Position numbers and translations under genes: made by a program. From positions 124,001 to 188,000 of the forward strand of contig NZ_BJML01000004.1 in assembly GCF_006539145.1 (NCBI RefSeq): a DNA stretch of 64,000 bases, written 5' to 3'. The stretch is from Microbacterium testaceum (GTDB lineage: Bacteria; Actinomycetota; Actinomycetes; Actinomycetales; Microbacteriaceae). Under the pieces are notes generated by a model. That model did not search any database. It saw only the letters and a program-made list of their open reading frames with translations, and was not told where the DNA came from. This document shows, in pieces, positions 24,698 to 32,993 of the stretch; positions within the stretch are counted from its first letter, which is position 1, and each line of letters opens with the position of its first letter.

Positions 24698-25507
24698 ATG
24701 ACTCTCGCACTCGTCACCGGCACCACCAGCGGCATCGGCCTGCACACCGCCATCCAGCTCGCGCATCAGGGGGTGGCGGTCATCGCCACGGTCCGCGACA
24801 CCGGGCGTGCCGACGCCCTGCATTCCGCGGCATCCGAGGCGGGCGTCGAACTCGACATCCGGGCGTTGGATGTGACGGATGCCGTGGCCTCACGCGCCCT
24901 GATCGATGCCGCCGGACCCGTGGACATCCTCGTGAACAACGCCGGACGCGGCGCCGTCGGCACACTCGAGCAGGTGAGCGACGACCAGCTGCAGGAGCAG
25001 CTCGAGACGAATTACCTCTCCGTCGCGCGTCTCACCCGTCTGGTCCTTCCCGGGATGCGCGAGCGGGGGAGCGGCCGCATCGTCACCGTGACGAGCGTCG
25101 GGGGAGCGGTCGGACAGCCGTTCTCGGACGCGTACTGCGCTGCGAAGTTCGCCGTCGAGGGGCTCATGCAGTCGCTCGCCCCCGTCGTCGCGCCGTTCGG
25201 TGTCGACGTATCGATCGTCGAACCGGCTGCCGTCGCCTCGTCGTTCGTCGACTCGGTGCACCGCGCGGCCCCCGGCCCGTACGCGGAGTTGCAGCAGGCG
25301 TACCTCGATCGCGCGGCCACGTCATTCGCGTCGGCGCAGTCGGCGGCAGATGCCGCGAAGACCGTCGTCGAGGCGGCCACCACGTCGGCGCCGCGCTTCC
25401 GCTGGCAGACCTCGGACGCTGCGACCCAGTTCGCAGGTCTCTCGCTGGGCGACCTGGACGGTTCGCGCGTGCTGGGCGTGACGGCAGGGTGGGTGCGGAG
25501 CGACTGA
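24698..25507 (+). CDS. Short-chain dehydrogenase/reductase
   Basis: A 269-residue Rossmann-fold oxidoreductase. The NAD(P) motif is TGTTSGIG at residues 7-14, then NNAG, the catalytic Ser in VTSVGG, and the YxxxK pair Y146/K150 in DAYCAAKFA. The cofactor is probably NADP or NAD; the substrate is unknown. The region before it (24478-24697) has no gene I can support. Confidence 0.92.
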   Translation: MTLALVTGTTSGIGLHTAIQLAHQGVAVIATVRDTGRADALHSAASEAGVELDIRALDVTDAVASRALIDAAGPVDILVNNAGRGAVGTLEQVSDDQLQEQLETNYLSVARLTRLVLPGMRERGSGRIVTVTSVGGAVGQPFSDAYCAAKFAVEGLMQSLAPVVAPFGVDVSIVEPAAVASSFVDSVHRAAPGPYAELQQAYLDRAATSFASAQSAADAAKTVVEAATTSAPRFRWQTSDAATQFAGLSLGDLDGSRVLGVTAGWVRSD

Positions 25508-25536
25508 GCGACACCCGCGCCCTGAGCGTGGACGGT

Positions 25537-25827
25537 ATGACGCGCGTCTGGCTGGATTCGACGGAGTGGGACTGTTGCGGTGACCCGTTCACCCTGAGTG
25601 ACGAAGTGGACTTCGTGGTTCATAGACGGACGCCTTCCGACGAGTTCGTCCGAGACCTCGGCGCCGAGCTTGCCGCGACGGTCGGCGCCTTCGAGCGGCG
25701 GCATCCCCAGGCCACCACGAACGATCGCGTCCAAGGCCGCGTCACGGTCATCCAGATCGTCCTGCAAGACACCGTGACCCGTTCGAGTCCCGTCGTCCCG
25801 GGTACGGTGCACCGCGGGATGACGTGA
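25537..25827 (+). CDS. DUF6578-like protein, N-terminal part
   Basis: A 96-residue reading frame whose start, TRVWLDSTEWDCCGDPFTLSDEV, resembles the N-terminus of DUF6578 proteins, which begin with a W-x-C-C-G-x-P-F pattern. The middle (VQGRVTVIQIVLQD) also fits. The family is usually longer, and an open frame continues immediately afterwards in another phase, so this may be the first part of a frameshifted gene. The resemblance is from memory of the family and was not searched. Confidence 0.6.
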   Translation: MTRVWLDSTEWDCCGDPFTLSDEVDFVVHRRTPSDEFVRDLGAELAATVGAFERRHPQATTNDRVQGRVTVIQIVLQDTVTRSSPVVPGTVHRGMT

Positions 25828-26092
25828 ACCCGTGGACGTGGGCCTCCCGCCGTCCTCACTCGGCGACCGCGGAGGCGCGGTCTTCCTCGGGTTGCGCCCA
25901 TCACGATGGATGCGTGTGTCCAAGCCCGTGCCGCACGCGGTCGAGCTGATTCCCACCGATGCGGTTCCGGGTGAGCGGCACGAGTCGCATGGTCCGGTCT
26001 CCGTTGACGGCCCCGACGGGCCCGAGCCCGGTGAACAGCGGGTGCGCGTGCGCAGAGGGTGGCTCGTCGACGTCGACCAGACGAAACGCTAG
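25823..26092 (+). pseudogene. Probable out-of-frame C-terminal part of the DUF6578-like gene
   Basis: The frame becomes open at 25823, four bases before the stop of the upstream part, and runs to a TAG at 26090-26092. The translation RVRRGWLVDVD near its end looks like a natural protein end. Joining the two pieces by a one-base shift gives a protein of about 185 residues, close to the family length. Either a real frameshift mutation or a sequencing error could explain it. Its stop overlaps the stop of the convergent kinase-like gene. Confidence 0.45.
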
Positions 26093-26634
26093 GACGTCGC
26101 GCCAGCGGGTTCCCACCCGCACACGGCATCCGTCAACTCCTCCACCGTCGACCGGCTATCGAGATGGAGCACCGGCTTGCCGATCGCCGCGAGCCACCTG
26201 TCGTGCTCGACACGGTTACGGCCGTCGAAGGTGGGGTCGTCGTATCCCTCCGCCCACGTCTTGAAGACGCGCCACGCGTCGTCGTCGTGAGGTCGGCCTG
26301 CGCGACGGACGATCTCGCGCTCTTCCAGCCGGCGCAGGCGTTCCGCCGGGTCCAACGTGACGAAGACGATCGCGTCGCACTCGGCGACGACCGACTCACC
26401 CCACCCGAGCATCGACCCTGACAACACCCACGCGGGACGGGACACGAACATCTCGCGCATCAACGCCACCCTCTGCGCCTCGTCCCTTTTGCGCAGGAAC
26501 GGGGGAGTGGTCGGTATCCAGAAGTAGTCGTCCGCGTCGGCATGCGGCACCGCCCATCGTGCGGCCAGCGCGTGACCGAGGGTTGTCGTTCCGCTACCGC
26601 TCGCACCCAGGATGTGCACGCGTGAAGGACGCAT
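26089..26634 (-). CDS. Small P-loop kinase-like protein (adenylate kinase/shikimate kinase fold)
   Basis: A 181-residue P-loop protein. Walker A is GASGSGTTT close to the N-terminus, followed by HADADDYFW (acidic substrate site), then WVLSGS and VFVTLDPAERLRRLEERE with a lid-type Arg-rich stretch. This is the pattern of small nucleoside or metabolite kinases often annotated as adenylate kinase or topology-modulation-like. Substrate unknown. ATG at 26634 is chosen because upstream codons are low-complexity and family members start just before the P-loop. Confidence 0.75.
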   Translation of the reverse strand: MRPSRVHILGASGSGTTTLGHALAARWAVPHADADDYFWIPTTPPFLRKRDEAQRVALMREMFVSRPAWVLSGSMLGWGESVVAECDAIVFVTLDPAERLRRLEEREIVRRAGRPHDDDAWRVFKTWAEGYDDPTFDGRNRVEHDRWLAAIGKPVLHLDSRSTVEELTDAVCGWEPAGATS

Positions 26635-26803
26635 CTCGTCGATCTCCGTCAGGGCCGGGGGCTGTCGACGTGGCCGCCTTCGGCACGCAAAAGATGGCCG
26701 GTATTCGCTGGGACCGGAAGGCTGCGGGGGGCTTTGTGCGGGGCGGCAATCACTCATCGAATTTTAATGAACACGCCGTGCGGATGGCGAAGAGCCTGCC
26801 GTA

Positions 26804-26823
26804 GTGTTATCGACCGATAACAC
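26804..26823. promoter_or_regulatory. Palindromic operator candidate before the lipoprotein gene
   Basis: GTGTTATCG and CGATAACAC form a perfect 9-bp inverted repeat with a two-base spacer. It ends 23 bases before the ATG at 26847 and is AT-rich against its surroundings. Size and symmetry fit a dimeric repressor such as the TetR, LacI or GntR types. No regulator gene lies next to it. Confidence 0.5.
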
Positions 26824-26846
26824 CACTTCCTGCTCTGAGGACTGCG

Positions 26847-27485
26847 ATGACGCTCGACCTGACCCCCTTCCGCCATCACCCGATCGGCCGAGCGACGGCC
26901 GGCCTCGTCACCTGTGTGATCGCAACGTCCCTCCTCGCCGGGTGCGCGACCGCCGTGGACGACACGGGGGACAGCCTCGCCCCGGATCACGCCGCGTCGA
27001 CCGATGACACGGGCACCTCCGACGACGCAGCGACGGACTCAACCAGACCCTTCCCGCACATCACGAGCTGCGAGCAGGTGACCGGCGTGATCCCGTCCTT
27101 CGTGAGCGGGATGACGCTCGTCGGCGAAAGCATCGCCGATGATGGAGTCCTCTGCCAGTGGTCGGCACCTGACGACGGACCCTTCGCTAGCGTGACCGTG
27201 AGCGCCGCCGACGACATCCCGACCCGCGATGCGCTGGCGATGCAGGGCAAGATGCTCCACCTCACCGCGACCCCCATCGACGACCCCCGCCTCGACGGCG
27301 TCGGTGGTCTCGGCATCCGGTGGACCACGGACGGCGCCGCCGACAGCCCGGGATACTCGAACGTGTACGTCCCCGGTGTGTCGATCGAGCTGCACGATGG
27401 TCGACACGATGATTCGGGCAGCGAGTCCTACGCGCCGGCCGACGACATCACGGTGACCGTCGCGCTGGCCGTTCTCGGCCTCTGA
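26847..27485 (+). CDS. Secreted lipoprotein of unknown function
   Basis: A 212-residue lipoprotein with lipobox LLAGC and lipidated C33. A Thr/Asp/Ser-rich linker (about residues 34-66) leads to one globular domain with the pair of cysteines ITSCEQ and VLCQW, spaced as in DUF3558-type actinobacterial lipoproteins; that link is tentative. It lies downstream of a palindromic operator and converges on the propeller gene cluster. It is the last gene with typical chromosomal composition before the low-G+C island. Confidence 0.75.
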   Translation: MTLDLTPFRHHPIGRATAGLVTCVIATSLLAGCATAVDDTGDSLAPDHAASTDDTGTSDDAATDSTRPFPHITSCEQVTGVIPSFVSGMTLVGESIADDGVLCQWSAPDDGPFASVTVSAADDIPTRDALAMQGKMLHLTATPIDDPRLDGVGGLGIRWTTDGAADSPGYSNVYVPGVSIELHDGRHDDSGSESYAPADDITVTVALAVLGL

Positions 27486-27593
27486 CACCGTTCGCCCACA
27501 TCCAGCATCGAGCACAGCAACGCCGCAGGGCGTCTCAGCCGGCTTCGCTCACCTGCCGAAGCCCGTGGGCGCTTGCCTCCGGTGCAGCTTGCC

Positions 27594-29168
27594 CTATAGG
27601 ACGAGACCGCTGCAGTCAGAACGCCAGGGCCCGTACTGATAATCGACGGAGTAGCTCAGCTGCCCATCCCAGACACAGGAGCCGTCCGAGGCTTTCCGTG
27701 TCATGTACGGACAGATCACGGGCGACCAGACGACCCCTGCATCCGACTGCTTGCCCGAACTGGAGATGGTCCAGAAGTTCAGTCCGCTGGTGGATTGATC
27801 CGTCGTTCGAGCAACGCGTTCCGCACCACCGACGGAGAGTTCCGTGATGAAATGGCCATCGAGCACCAGGTTGTAGCGGAGTACGCCGTTGTCGTCGTCG
27901 ATGTCGTACTGGAGCATGGCGCCGTTCGAAAGGCCGATGAGCACGCTCGGAATGAAGTAGGAGGGGTTCGCGGTAGGCATATCGGGGCCCGTAGCCACCT
28001 GCGCGGCCTGCACGCCACTCGGAAGGCGAGGCGTAGAAATGGCCGTCGGATCCAACTGTGACGATGCGCCGACCTTTATCGAACCCCACATCCAGATGGC
28101 CCCATTCGAATCCAGGACGACGGAGTAGGTGCCGCCGGACGAGACCTGCTCGACGCGGCCCGCGGCCGATGGCATGGCAACTCGGTAGGGCGTAAGACGT
28201 TGTTGATACCTGTGGTCGCCCACCTGACCGTCGCTCCCGTCACCCCACGACCACACACTGCCGTCCGTTCCCTCCGCGATGACATGTGCGCCCATCGATG
28301 ACAGGTAGCGGACGCGGAGGTCCGGGATGACATGCGGCCTCGTTGTGTTGTTGGTACTGCCGTCGCCGAGCTGCCCACGGTCGTTCATACCCCAATCCCA
28401 AACCGCACCGTTCTGATCGATGACGAACATCGTCTGGGAGTCGCCCAAGATTTGGCCGAGGGACGTGATCCGGACGCCGTTCGGGAACTCCACGAGCTGG
28501 GGGAGCACCTGGTTGTCGGTGTTGCCGATACCGAGATTGCCGACGTTGTATCCCCACGTCCAGACCGTTCCATCGTCCAGCAGGGCAGCGGACCACATGT
28601 TGCCGGTTGCTATCTGTATGGCAGTGCGCCCCGTCGGGAGGACCGTCTTCTGGGGGGTGTCGGTCGACGTCGTCGTTCCGTCACCGAAAGCGCCCTTGCC
28701 GTTGTATCCCCACGCCCAGATGTACCCGTTCTCATCGATCGCCAGCGTGTGTTTCTGCCCCGCCGAAACTTGCGAATAGCGCAAGTTGCGCCCTCGCGGA
28801 TTCGGATCGGTGAAAGAGGTGTCAGACCCCGTGTAGAGATCTTTTGCGGGGTAGGAGCCCACATGACGGGTGACGCGGTAGGTGATGCCCGACGTGACGT
28901 TGTTCGCCGTCGCCCAGGCTTGCGACGTCGCGCTGTCCCAAGAGAGCGTGTTCCCAGAGGACGAGCTCCAGGTGTTGCGGAAATTCGGGGGCGCGTCGAG
29001 CGTTGCCGACGTCAGGGAATTGCCCGGCACCGACTTCGCGTCAGTGAACCAGGCGCCCGTGGCGGAGGTGGGGAAGATGACACCAGCCACGGCCACGACG
29101 ATCAGCGTCGTCGCGAGAAGCTTCCGGGCCGTGAACAGTCCGAATCGCCGATGGGTGGGCGGTCGCAT
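27594..29168 (-). CDS. Exported RCC1-repeat propeller protein with SipW-type signal, paralogue 4
   Basis: A 524-residue protein. The N-terminal signal (residues 1-45) ends in the SipW-dependent hallmark TGAWFTDAKSVPGNSLTSA. An FN3-like segment of about 65 residues follows (SWDSATSQAWATANNVTSG), then at least five RCC1 repeats such as YIWAWGYNGKGAFGDGTTT and AVWDWGMNDRGQLGDGS. The C-terminus has a Cys-containing module ending YSVDYQYGPWRSDCSG. RCC1 repeats build seven-bladed propellers used for binding. GAAGGAG lies before the ATG. It is the last and most diverged of four tandem paralogues. Confidence 0.85.
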   Translation of the reverse strand: MRPPTHRRFGLFTARKLLATTLIVVAVAGVIFPTSATGAWFTDAKSVPGNSLTSATLDAPPNFRNTWSSSSGNTLSWDSATSQAWATANNVTSGITYRVTRHVGSYPAKDLYTGSDTSFTDPNPRGRNLRYSQVSAGQKHTLAIDENGYIWAWGYNGKGAFGDGTTTSTDTPQKTVLPTGRTAIQIATGNMWSAALLDDGTVWTWGYNVGNLGIGNTDNQVLPQLVEFPNGVRITSLGQILGDSQTMFVIDQNGAVWDWGMNDRGQLGDGSTNNTTRPHVIPDLRVRYLSSMGAHVIAEGTDGSVWSWGDGSDGQVGDHRYQQRLTPYRVAMPSAAGRVEQVSSGGTYSVVLDSNGAIWMWGSIKVGASSQLDPTAISTPRLPSGVQAAQVATGPDMPTANPSYFIPSVLIGLSNGAMLQYDIDDDNGVLRYNLVLDGHFITELSVGGAERVARTTDQSTSGLNFWTISSSGKQSDAGVVWSPVICPYMTRKASDGSCVWDGQLSYSVDYQYGPWRSDCSGLVL

Positions 29169-29502
29169 TTCAACTCCTTCAGTCGTCCGCTGAGCGGTTG
29201 CGCAGCTTCGCCGCCGCTGGGCCGTCGCCTCGTCGTGCAGTGGGTCGACACATTCGCGGCCCGCCCTTCCTCACAGATCGGGCCAGAACGGGACCAAATG
29301 GACCAAATCGGGAGAAGCGTATCGTTCGCGCCACAGTCCGTCGCAGCGCCTGCAGCTGACCGCGACCCGTGACGCTCATCAAGAACCTCGCGTAGCAACG
29401 TGGGACGGGGGTGCGCGTTGATCTGCGGTCTCACAAGCCCCAGCCGATCCTCCGCCCACCAGCCGCCCACTTCGTCCGGGGGCGCTAGCGTCTGAGCGAA
29501 AG
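29169..29502. other. Gap between propeller genes 3 and 4, with a tandem GGACCAAAT repeat
   Basis: No gene is seen in these 334 bases. GGACCAAAT occurs twice head to tail at 29291-29308. On the minus strand this lies about 125 bases before the ATG of paralogue 4 and could be a binding site. The gap is long compared with the 6-200 bases between the other paralogues, so paralogue 4 may have its own promoter. Confidence 0.4.
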
Positions 29503-31086
29503 CTACTTGTCCGCGGTGGCCTCGGCCGCGCCCGACTGCCACCCGGCGTATGTGTAACTCACGGAATATCGCGTTCCGGGTGGTGGGGCACAATATCCGT
29601 TCTTGAGCGCCATGCCGGAAGGACAACTGCCGGGGCCACGAACTTGTGACGGAGAGCCAAGAGTGGACCCATCCCCGCTACCGCGGGGGCCGTTTCCCCA
29701 GGCCCATATGTTTGTTCCGGAGACCTGGGATGGTTGAACGATGCCCAACGCTTGCGAGTTGGAGATGCTGAGCGACGTGAGACTTTTGGAGGTGGCAGAC
29801 GTGGCGGTGACCGGTGTAGCGCTCGATGTCGTTGTTCCGTCCATCAATAGTCCCACGTCGTTCGAACCCCAACACAGTACTTGCGAATCGGTCCTTTGTG
29901 CGCAGGCGCTATACCCTCCTGCGTCGATGTAATTGAATCCACCGGAAACAATCACTTCCGGAAGAGTTCGAACAGGTGAGACATTATCTTGCATTGACCC
30001 CCACGTCCAAACTCGTCCGTCATAATCCTGTGCAATGACGAAATTCACTCCGGACGAGACTTGCTTGAATCCGTTCGCGCCTACTTGGCTTTGGAAAGAA
30101 ACCGCCGATGGTTTGCTCTTCACCGAAGAGTTCCGACCTAGCTGACGTTTCGAACCATCGCCCCAGGTCAGGATATCTCCTCCGGTGCTCAGCGCCGCGG
30201 CATGGTCCCACCCGGCCGATACGGCTTTGACGGTGACATCGGGAACGGCGTTTGGGTAGACCCTGTTGACCGTATCACCGAGGCCCAATTGATACCGACT
30301 ATTGTTACCCCACGAGTACAAGGTACCAGTCGGGGTGATCGCGTAGCTTGCGTAGAGGGCGTTCGATAGATCCCCAAGCGCGCCAATTGTGACCCCCGCA
30401 GGGAAAATCACTTGTACCGGGGAATAGCGTTCTGTCGTCGATCCGTCGCCCAGCTGCCCGAAGGTATTACGCCCCCAAGCCCAAACAGACCCATCCTCGA
30501 GGAGTACTAGCGAGGAGCCCCCTGAGGTAGCTTCTACTTGTTTGGCCTTGGCGCTCAGGGGGACGTAGACGGGAAGCGTCGAATCGTAGGTGCCGCCAGT
30601 ACCGAGCTGTCCATGATCCCCTGTTCCCCAGGCCCACACCGTTCCATCCTGCGCAAGGGCGAGGACGTGATTGTAGCCTGCCGAAACTTGAACGAATTGC
30701 GTAGCCGTGGGCGCGGAGGAGGGGTCTGTGTATGACTGACCCGTGCCGGTATACACGGTCGTCGGGGGCTGACTGGGCAGAGTGCGCTGCACGCTGTAAG
30801 TGATGCCGTTGGATATGCCGTTTGCCTGGGCCCAGGTCTGCGACGTAGCAGATGACCACGACACGACGTTCCCGCTCGTGCTGTCCGGCGCGATGGCTAG
30901 GTTGGTCGGAGCGCCCAGAGTTGCTGAGGCAACCGTGTTCCCGCTGACTTCCTTCGATGCCATGAACCACGCACCCGTGGCGGAAGTTGGGGCCAACAAT
31001 CCGGTTACGACGACTGATGCCAGAGCGGCCGCCGCAATGCTCGACCGTATACGTGCGCGTCGTCGAGAAGGGATTGGCTTTGACAT
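29503..31086 (-). CDS. Exported RCC1-repeat propeller protein with SipW-type signal, paralogue 3
   Basis: A 527-residue protein with an Arg-rich N-terminus, a hydrophobic core and SATGAWFMASKEVSGNTVAS at the signal end. The FN3-like segment contains VSWSSATSQTWAQANGISN. Seven RCC1-like repeats can be counted, from TVWAWGTGDHGQLGTGGTYD to NIWAWGNGPRGSGDGS, which suits a complete seven-bladed propeller. The C-terminal module is GSCPSGMALKNGYCAPPP followed by YSVSYTYAGW. The G+C is clearly lower than in chromosomal genes of the window. The ribosome-binding site is weak (TAGGAAA). Confidence 0.87.
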   Translation of the reverse strand: MSKPIPSRRRARIRSSIAAAALASVVVTGLLAPTSATGAWFMASKEVSGNTVASATLGAPTNLAIAPDSTSGNVVSWSSATSQTWAQANGISNGITYSVQRTLPSQPPTTVYTGTGQSYTDPSSAPTATQFVQVSAGYNHVLALAQDGTVWAWGTGDHGQLGTGGTYDSTLPVYVPLSAKAKQVEATSGGSSLVLLEDGSVWAWGRNTFGQLGDGSTTERYSPVQVIFPAGVTIGALGDLSNALYASYAITPTGTLYSWGNNSRYQLGLGDTVNRVYPNAVPDVTVKAVSAGWDHAAALSTGGDILTWGDGSKRQLGRNSSVKSKPSAVSFQSQVGANGFKQVSSGVNFVIAQDYDGRVWTWGSMQDNVSPVRTLPEVIVSGGFNYIDAGGYSACAQRTDSQVLCWGSNDVGLLMDGTTTSSATPVTATSATSKSLTSLSISNSQALGIVQPSQVSGTNIWAWGNGPRGSGDGSTLGSPSQVRGPGSCPSGMALKNGYCAPPPGTRYSVSYTYAGWQSGAAEATADK

Positions 31087-31120
31087 TGTATTTCCTAAAT
31101 TCGTTGGTCGCGGAATGGAT

Positions 31121-31159
31121 GCTGAGGGGAGGCTGATAGGGGTTGCGCCTCCCCTCAGC
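31121..31159 (-). terminator. Hairpin between propeller genes 2 and 3
   Basis: GCTGAGGGGAGGC and GCCTCCCCTCAGC form a perfect 13-bp inverted repeat around a 13-base spacer, inside the 200-base gap between paralogues 2 and 3. There is no T run, so it may attenuate or protect the transcript rather than fully end it. Confidence 0.45.
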
Positions 31160-31286
31160 TAGCCGCTGTGCGCGGCGGCGATGGGAGCAGTGGTGGGATT
31201 CGTGGGGGAGAAACCCTGCTCCCAGCTTAGGAATGAGATCAATTTCGCGTGTTGCTGGATTGCGAAGAACGTTCAGCCTTAAAGCG

Positions 31287-32987
31287 TTATTGCGCCGTCG
31301 CTTGGGCTGTCGAAGAAACCCACGATCTGAATGCATAGCTAACTGTGTACACGGCAGTTCCCGTAGGTACGCAGTAGTTCTCACTATTAAGCGTTCCTGA
31401 ACTGCATCCGCCAAGACCGCCCCCCCGCTTGAAGCTCAGCGAATCCTGAAGGCGTTTCGGACTCAAGTAGAATACATTTCCCGTACTATCATTGATGCCG
31501 AAGAATGTGTATGTCCTGTCGGACGCAGTGCCCCATCCCCAAAGATTGTCGGACGAATCCACGTAGTAGCTCTGCGCCGTTCCTACGAAGATGTCTCGCG
31601 GTGCTGGAGACGAGGAATTGTTCACACGCACGAAGTCTGTCGAAACATTCGGGTTTGTCCCGTTTCCGAGCTTCCCCGACGAACCTTTGCCGACGCTCCA
31701 CATGCTTTTGTCGTCCGACGATATGATTGTTGTTGTCCCAGATTGTGTTTGCGCATCCGCCCATTGATGGCCTTGAGGAACTCTTACAGTGGTTGGGGTG
31801 GTAATTACGCTGCTGCTGCTGCCCGAGGGTGCTAGCTGTCCAGTGGAGTTATCACCCCAGCCGTAGATCAGGCCGTCCTCGCCAATGGCAACCACGGAGT
31901 TGGTATCCGCGGAAATCTGGCTGATTTTTACTGGCGTCTGCGCCTGTACAGGAGTAGTGCTGTTCGTCGTCGTCCCGTCGCCGAGCTGACCGGATTTGTT
32001 CGTCCCCCATGACCACACTGTTCCATCTGTGGCAAGGACCGTTTCGGCTTTTGTCAACTGTTTAACAGATCTCCCTCCGGGCAGAGTGATCTGCGCAAAG
32101 CTGGTGCTGCTCGGCGAAAAGGTTCCACTGTCAGAAGATCCCCCTCGTTGCCAGATTTTTCCGTCCGTGTCTACAGCAATGATGGTGCACGTCCCTGCAG
32201 CAATTGCGTCTTTTACGCTCTTGTTCGAGGGCAGGCGGAGCTGTCGGGGGCTGTCCGCGCCGTTCCTGTCACATCCGCCATTAACGTTGAATCCCCATGC
32301 GTAGAAGGAACCATCCGTCGCCGTTGCGACCGCCGTGCTGTCATACATGCTGATGGTGGTAATCTGCGGGCTGGTTTGGAACAGAACCTGTTGTGGTGTA
32401 TTTGCCACTTGATTTCCGTTGCCGACGCCGTACGTGTTGAATCCCCACGTCCACACGCTGCCGTCCGACTTGACGTAGCCAGCCCATTTACTCCCTACAT
32501 CAAAGTTGCGCGCTTTCCCTGACTGGGCAAGAGGGTAAGCATCGGTGTAAGTCGTGGTAGTGGTGCTTGTTGAGAGTGTGGTGGTTTTCCCATCGACTGT
32601 TTTGGTGATGGTGTATGGAGGTTCTGCTGAGACGTTGTTCGACGTGGCCCAAGGCTGTTGGAGTGCGCTCGTCCACGAAACCGTGACCCCGTTGGAGGCG
32701 GTCTTGGCTGTCAGTCCGGCGACGGCTTGAAGGCTTGCGGAGCTCATGGAATTACTCACGACTTTGCGACCGTCCGTGAACCACGCCCCTGTCGAGACCG
32801 GAGCCGCGAACACCCCCACTGCGAGGGTAATCGCGAGGGTTGTCATTGCGAGGCGACGAGAACGTTGGGGTGTGTACCGGTTACCGCGAATAGCGGTAGC
32901 GAGAACGCCGCGTCTGGTCGGCCGCGGCGAGTTGAGACCTCGCTCAGCGCGAACTCTGATCACCTTGTCTCCGTCCGAATTCTTCAC
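31287..32987 (-). CDS. Exported RCC1-repeat propeller protein with SipW-type signal, paralogue 2
   Basis: A 566-residue protein. The n-region is long and Arg-rich (about 45 residues), then a hydrophobic core ends in VSTGAWFTDGRKVVSNSMSS. The FN3-like segment has VSWTSALQQPWATSNNVSAE. Seven RCC1-like repeats are visible, for example TVWSWGTNKSGQLGDGTTT and LIYGWGDNSTGQL. The C-terminal module is GGCSSGTLNSENYCVPTG plus YTVSYAFRSWVSS. GTG at 32987 with GAGG upstream begins six bases after the stop of paralogue 1, so the two are co-translated. Paralogue 1 is its closest relative. Confidence 0.87.
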   Translation of the reverse strand: MKNSDGDKVIRVRAERGLNSPRPTRRGVLATAIRGNRYTPQRSRRLAMTTLAITLAVGVFAAPVSTGAWFTDGRKVVSNSMSSASLQAVAGLTAKTASNGVTVSWTSALQQPWATSNNVSAEPPYTITKTVDGKTTTLSTSTTTTTYTDAYPLAQSGKARNFDVGSKWAGYVKSDGSVWTWGFNTYGVGNGNQVANTPQQVLFQTSPQITTISMYDSTAVATATDGSFYAWGFNVNGGCDRNGADSPRQLRLPSNKSVKDAIAAGTCTIIAVDTDGKIWQRGGSSDSGTFSPSSTSFAQITLPGGRSVKQLTKAETVLATDGTVWSWGTNKSGQLGDGTTTNSTTPVQAQTPVKISQISADTNSVVAIGEDGLIYGWGDNSTGQLAPSGSSSSVITTPTTVRVPQGHQWADAQTQSGTTTIISSDDKSMWSVGKGSSGKLGNGTNPNVSTDFVRVNNSSSPAPRDIFVGTAQSYYVDSSDNLWGWGTASDRTYTFFGINDSTGNVFYLSPKRLQDSLSFKRGGGLGGCSSGTLNSENYCVPTGTAVYTVSYAFRSWVSSTAQATAQ

Positions 32988-32993
32988 CCATCC

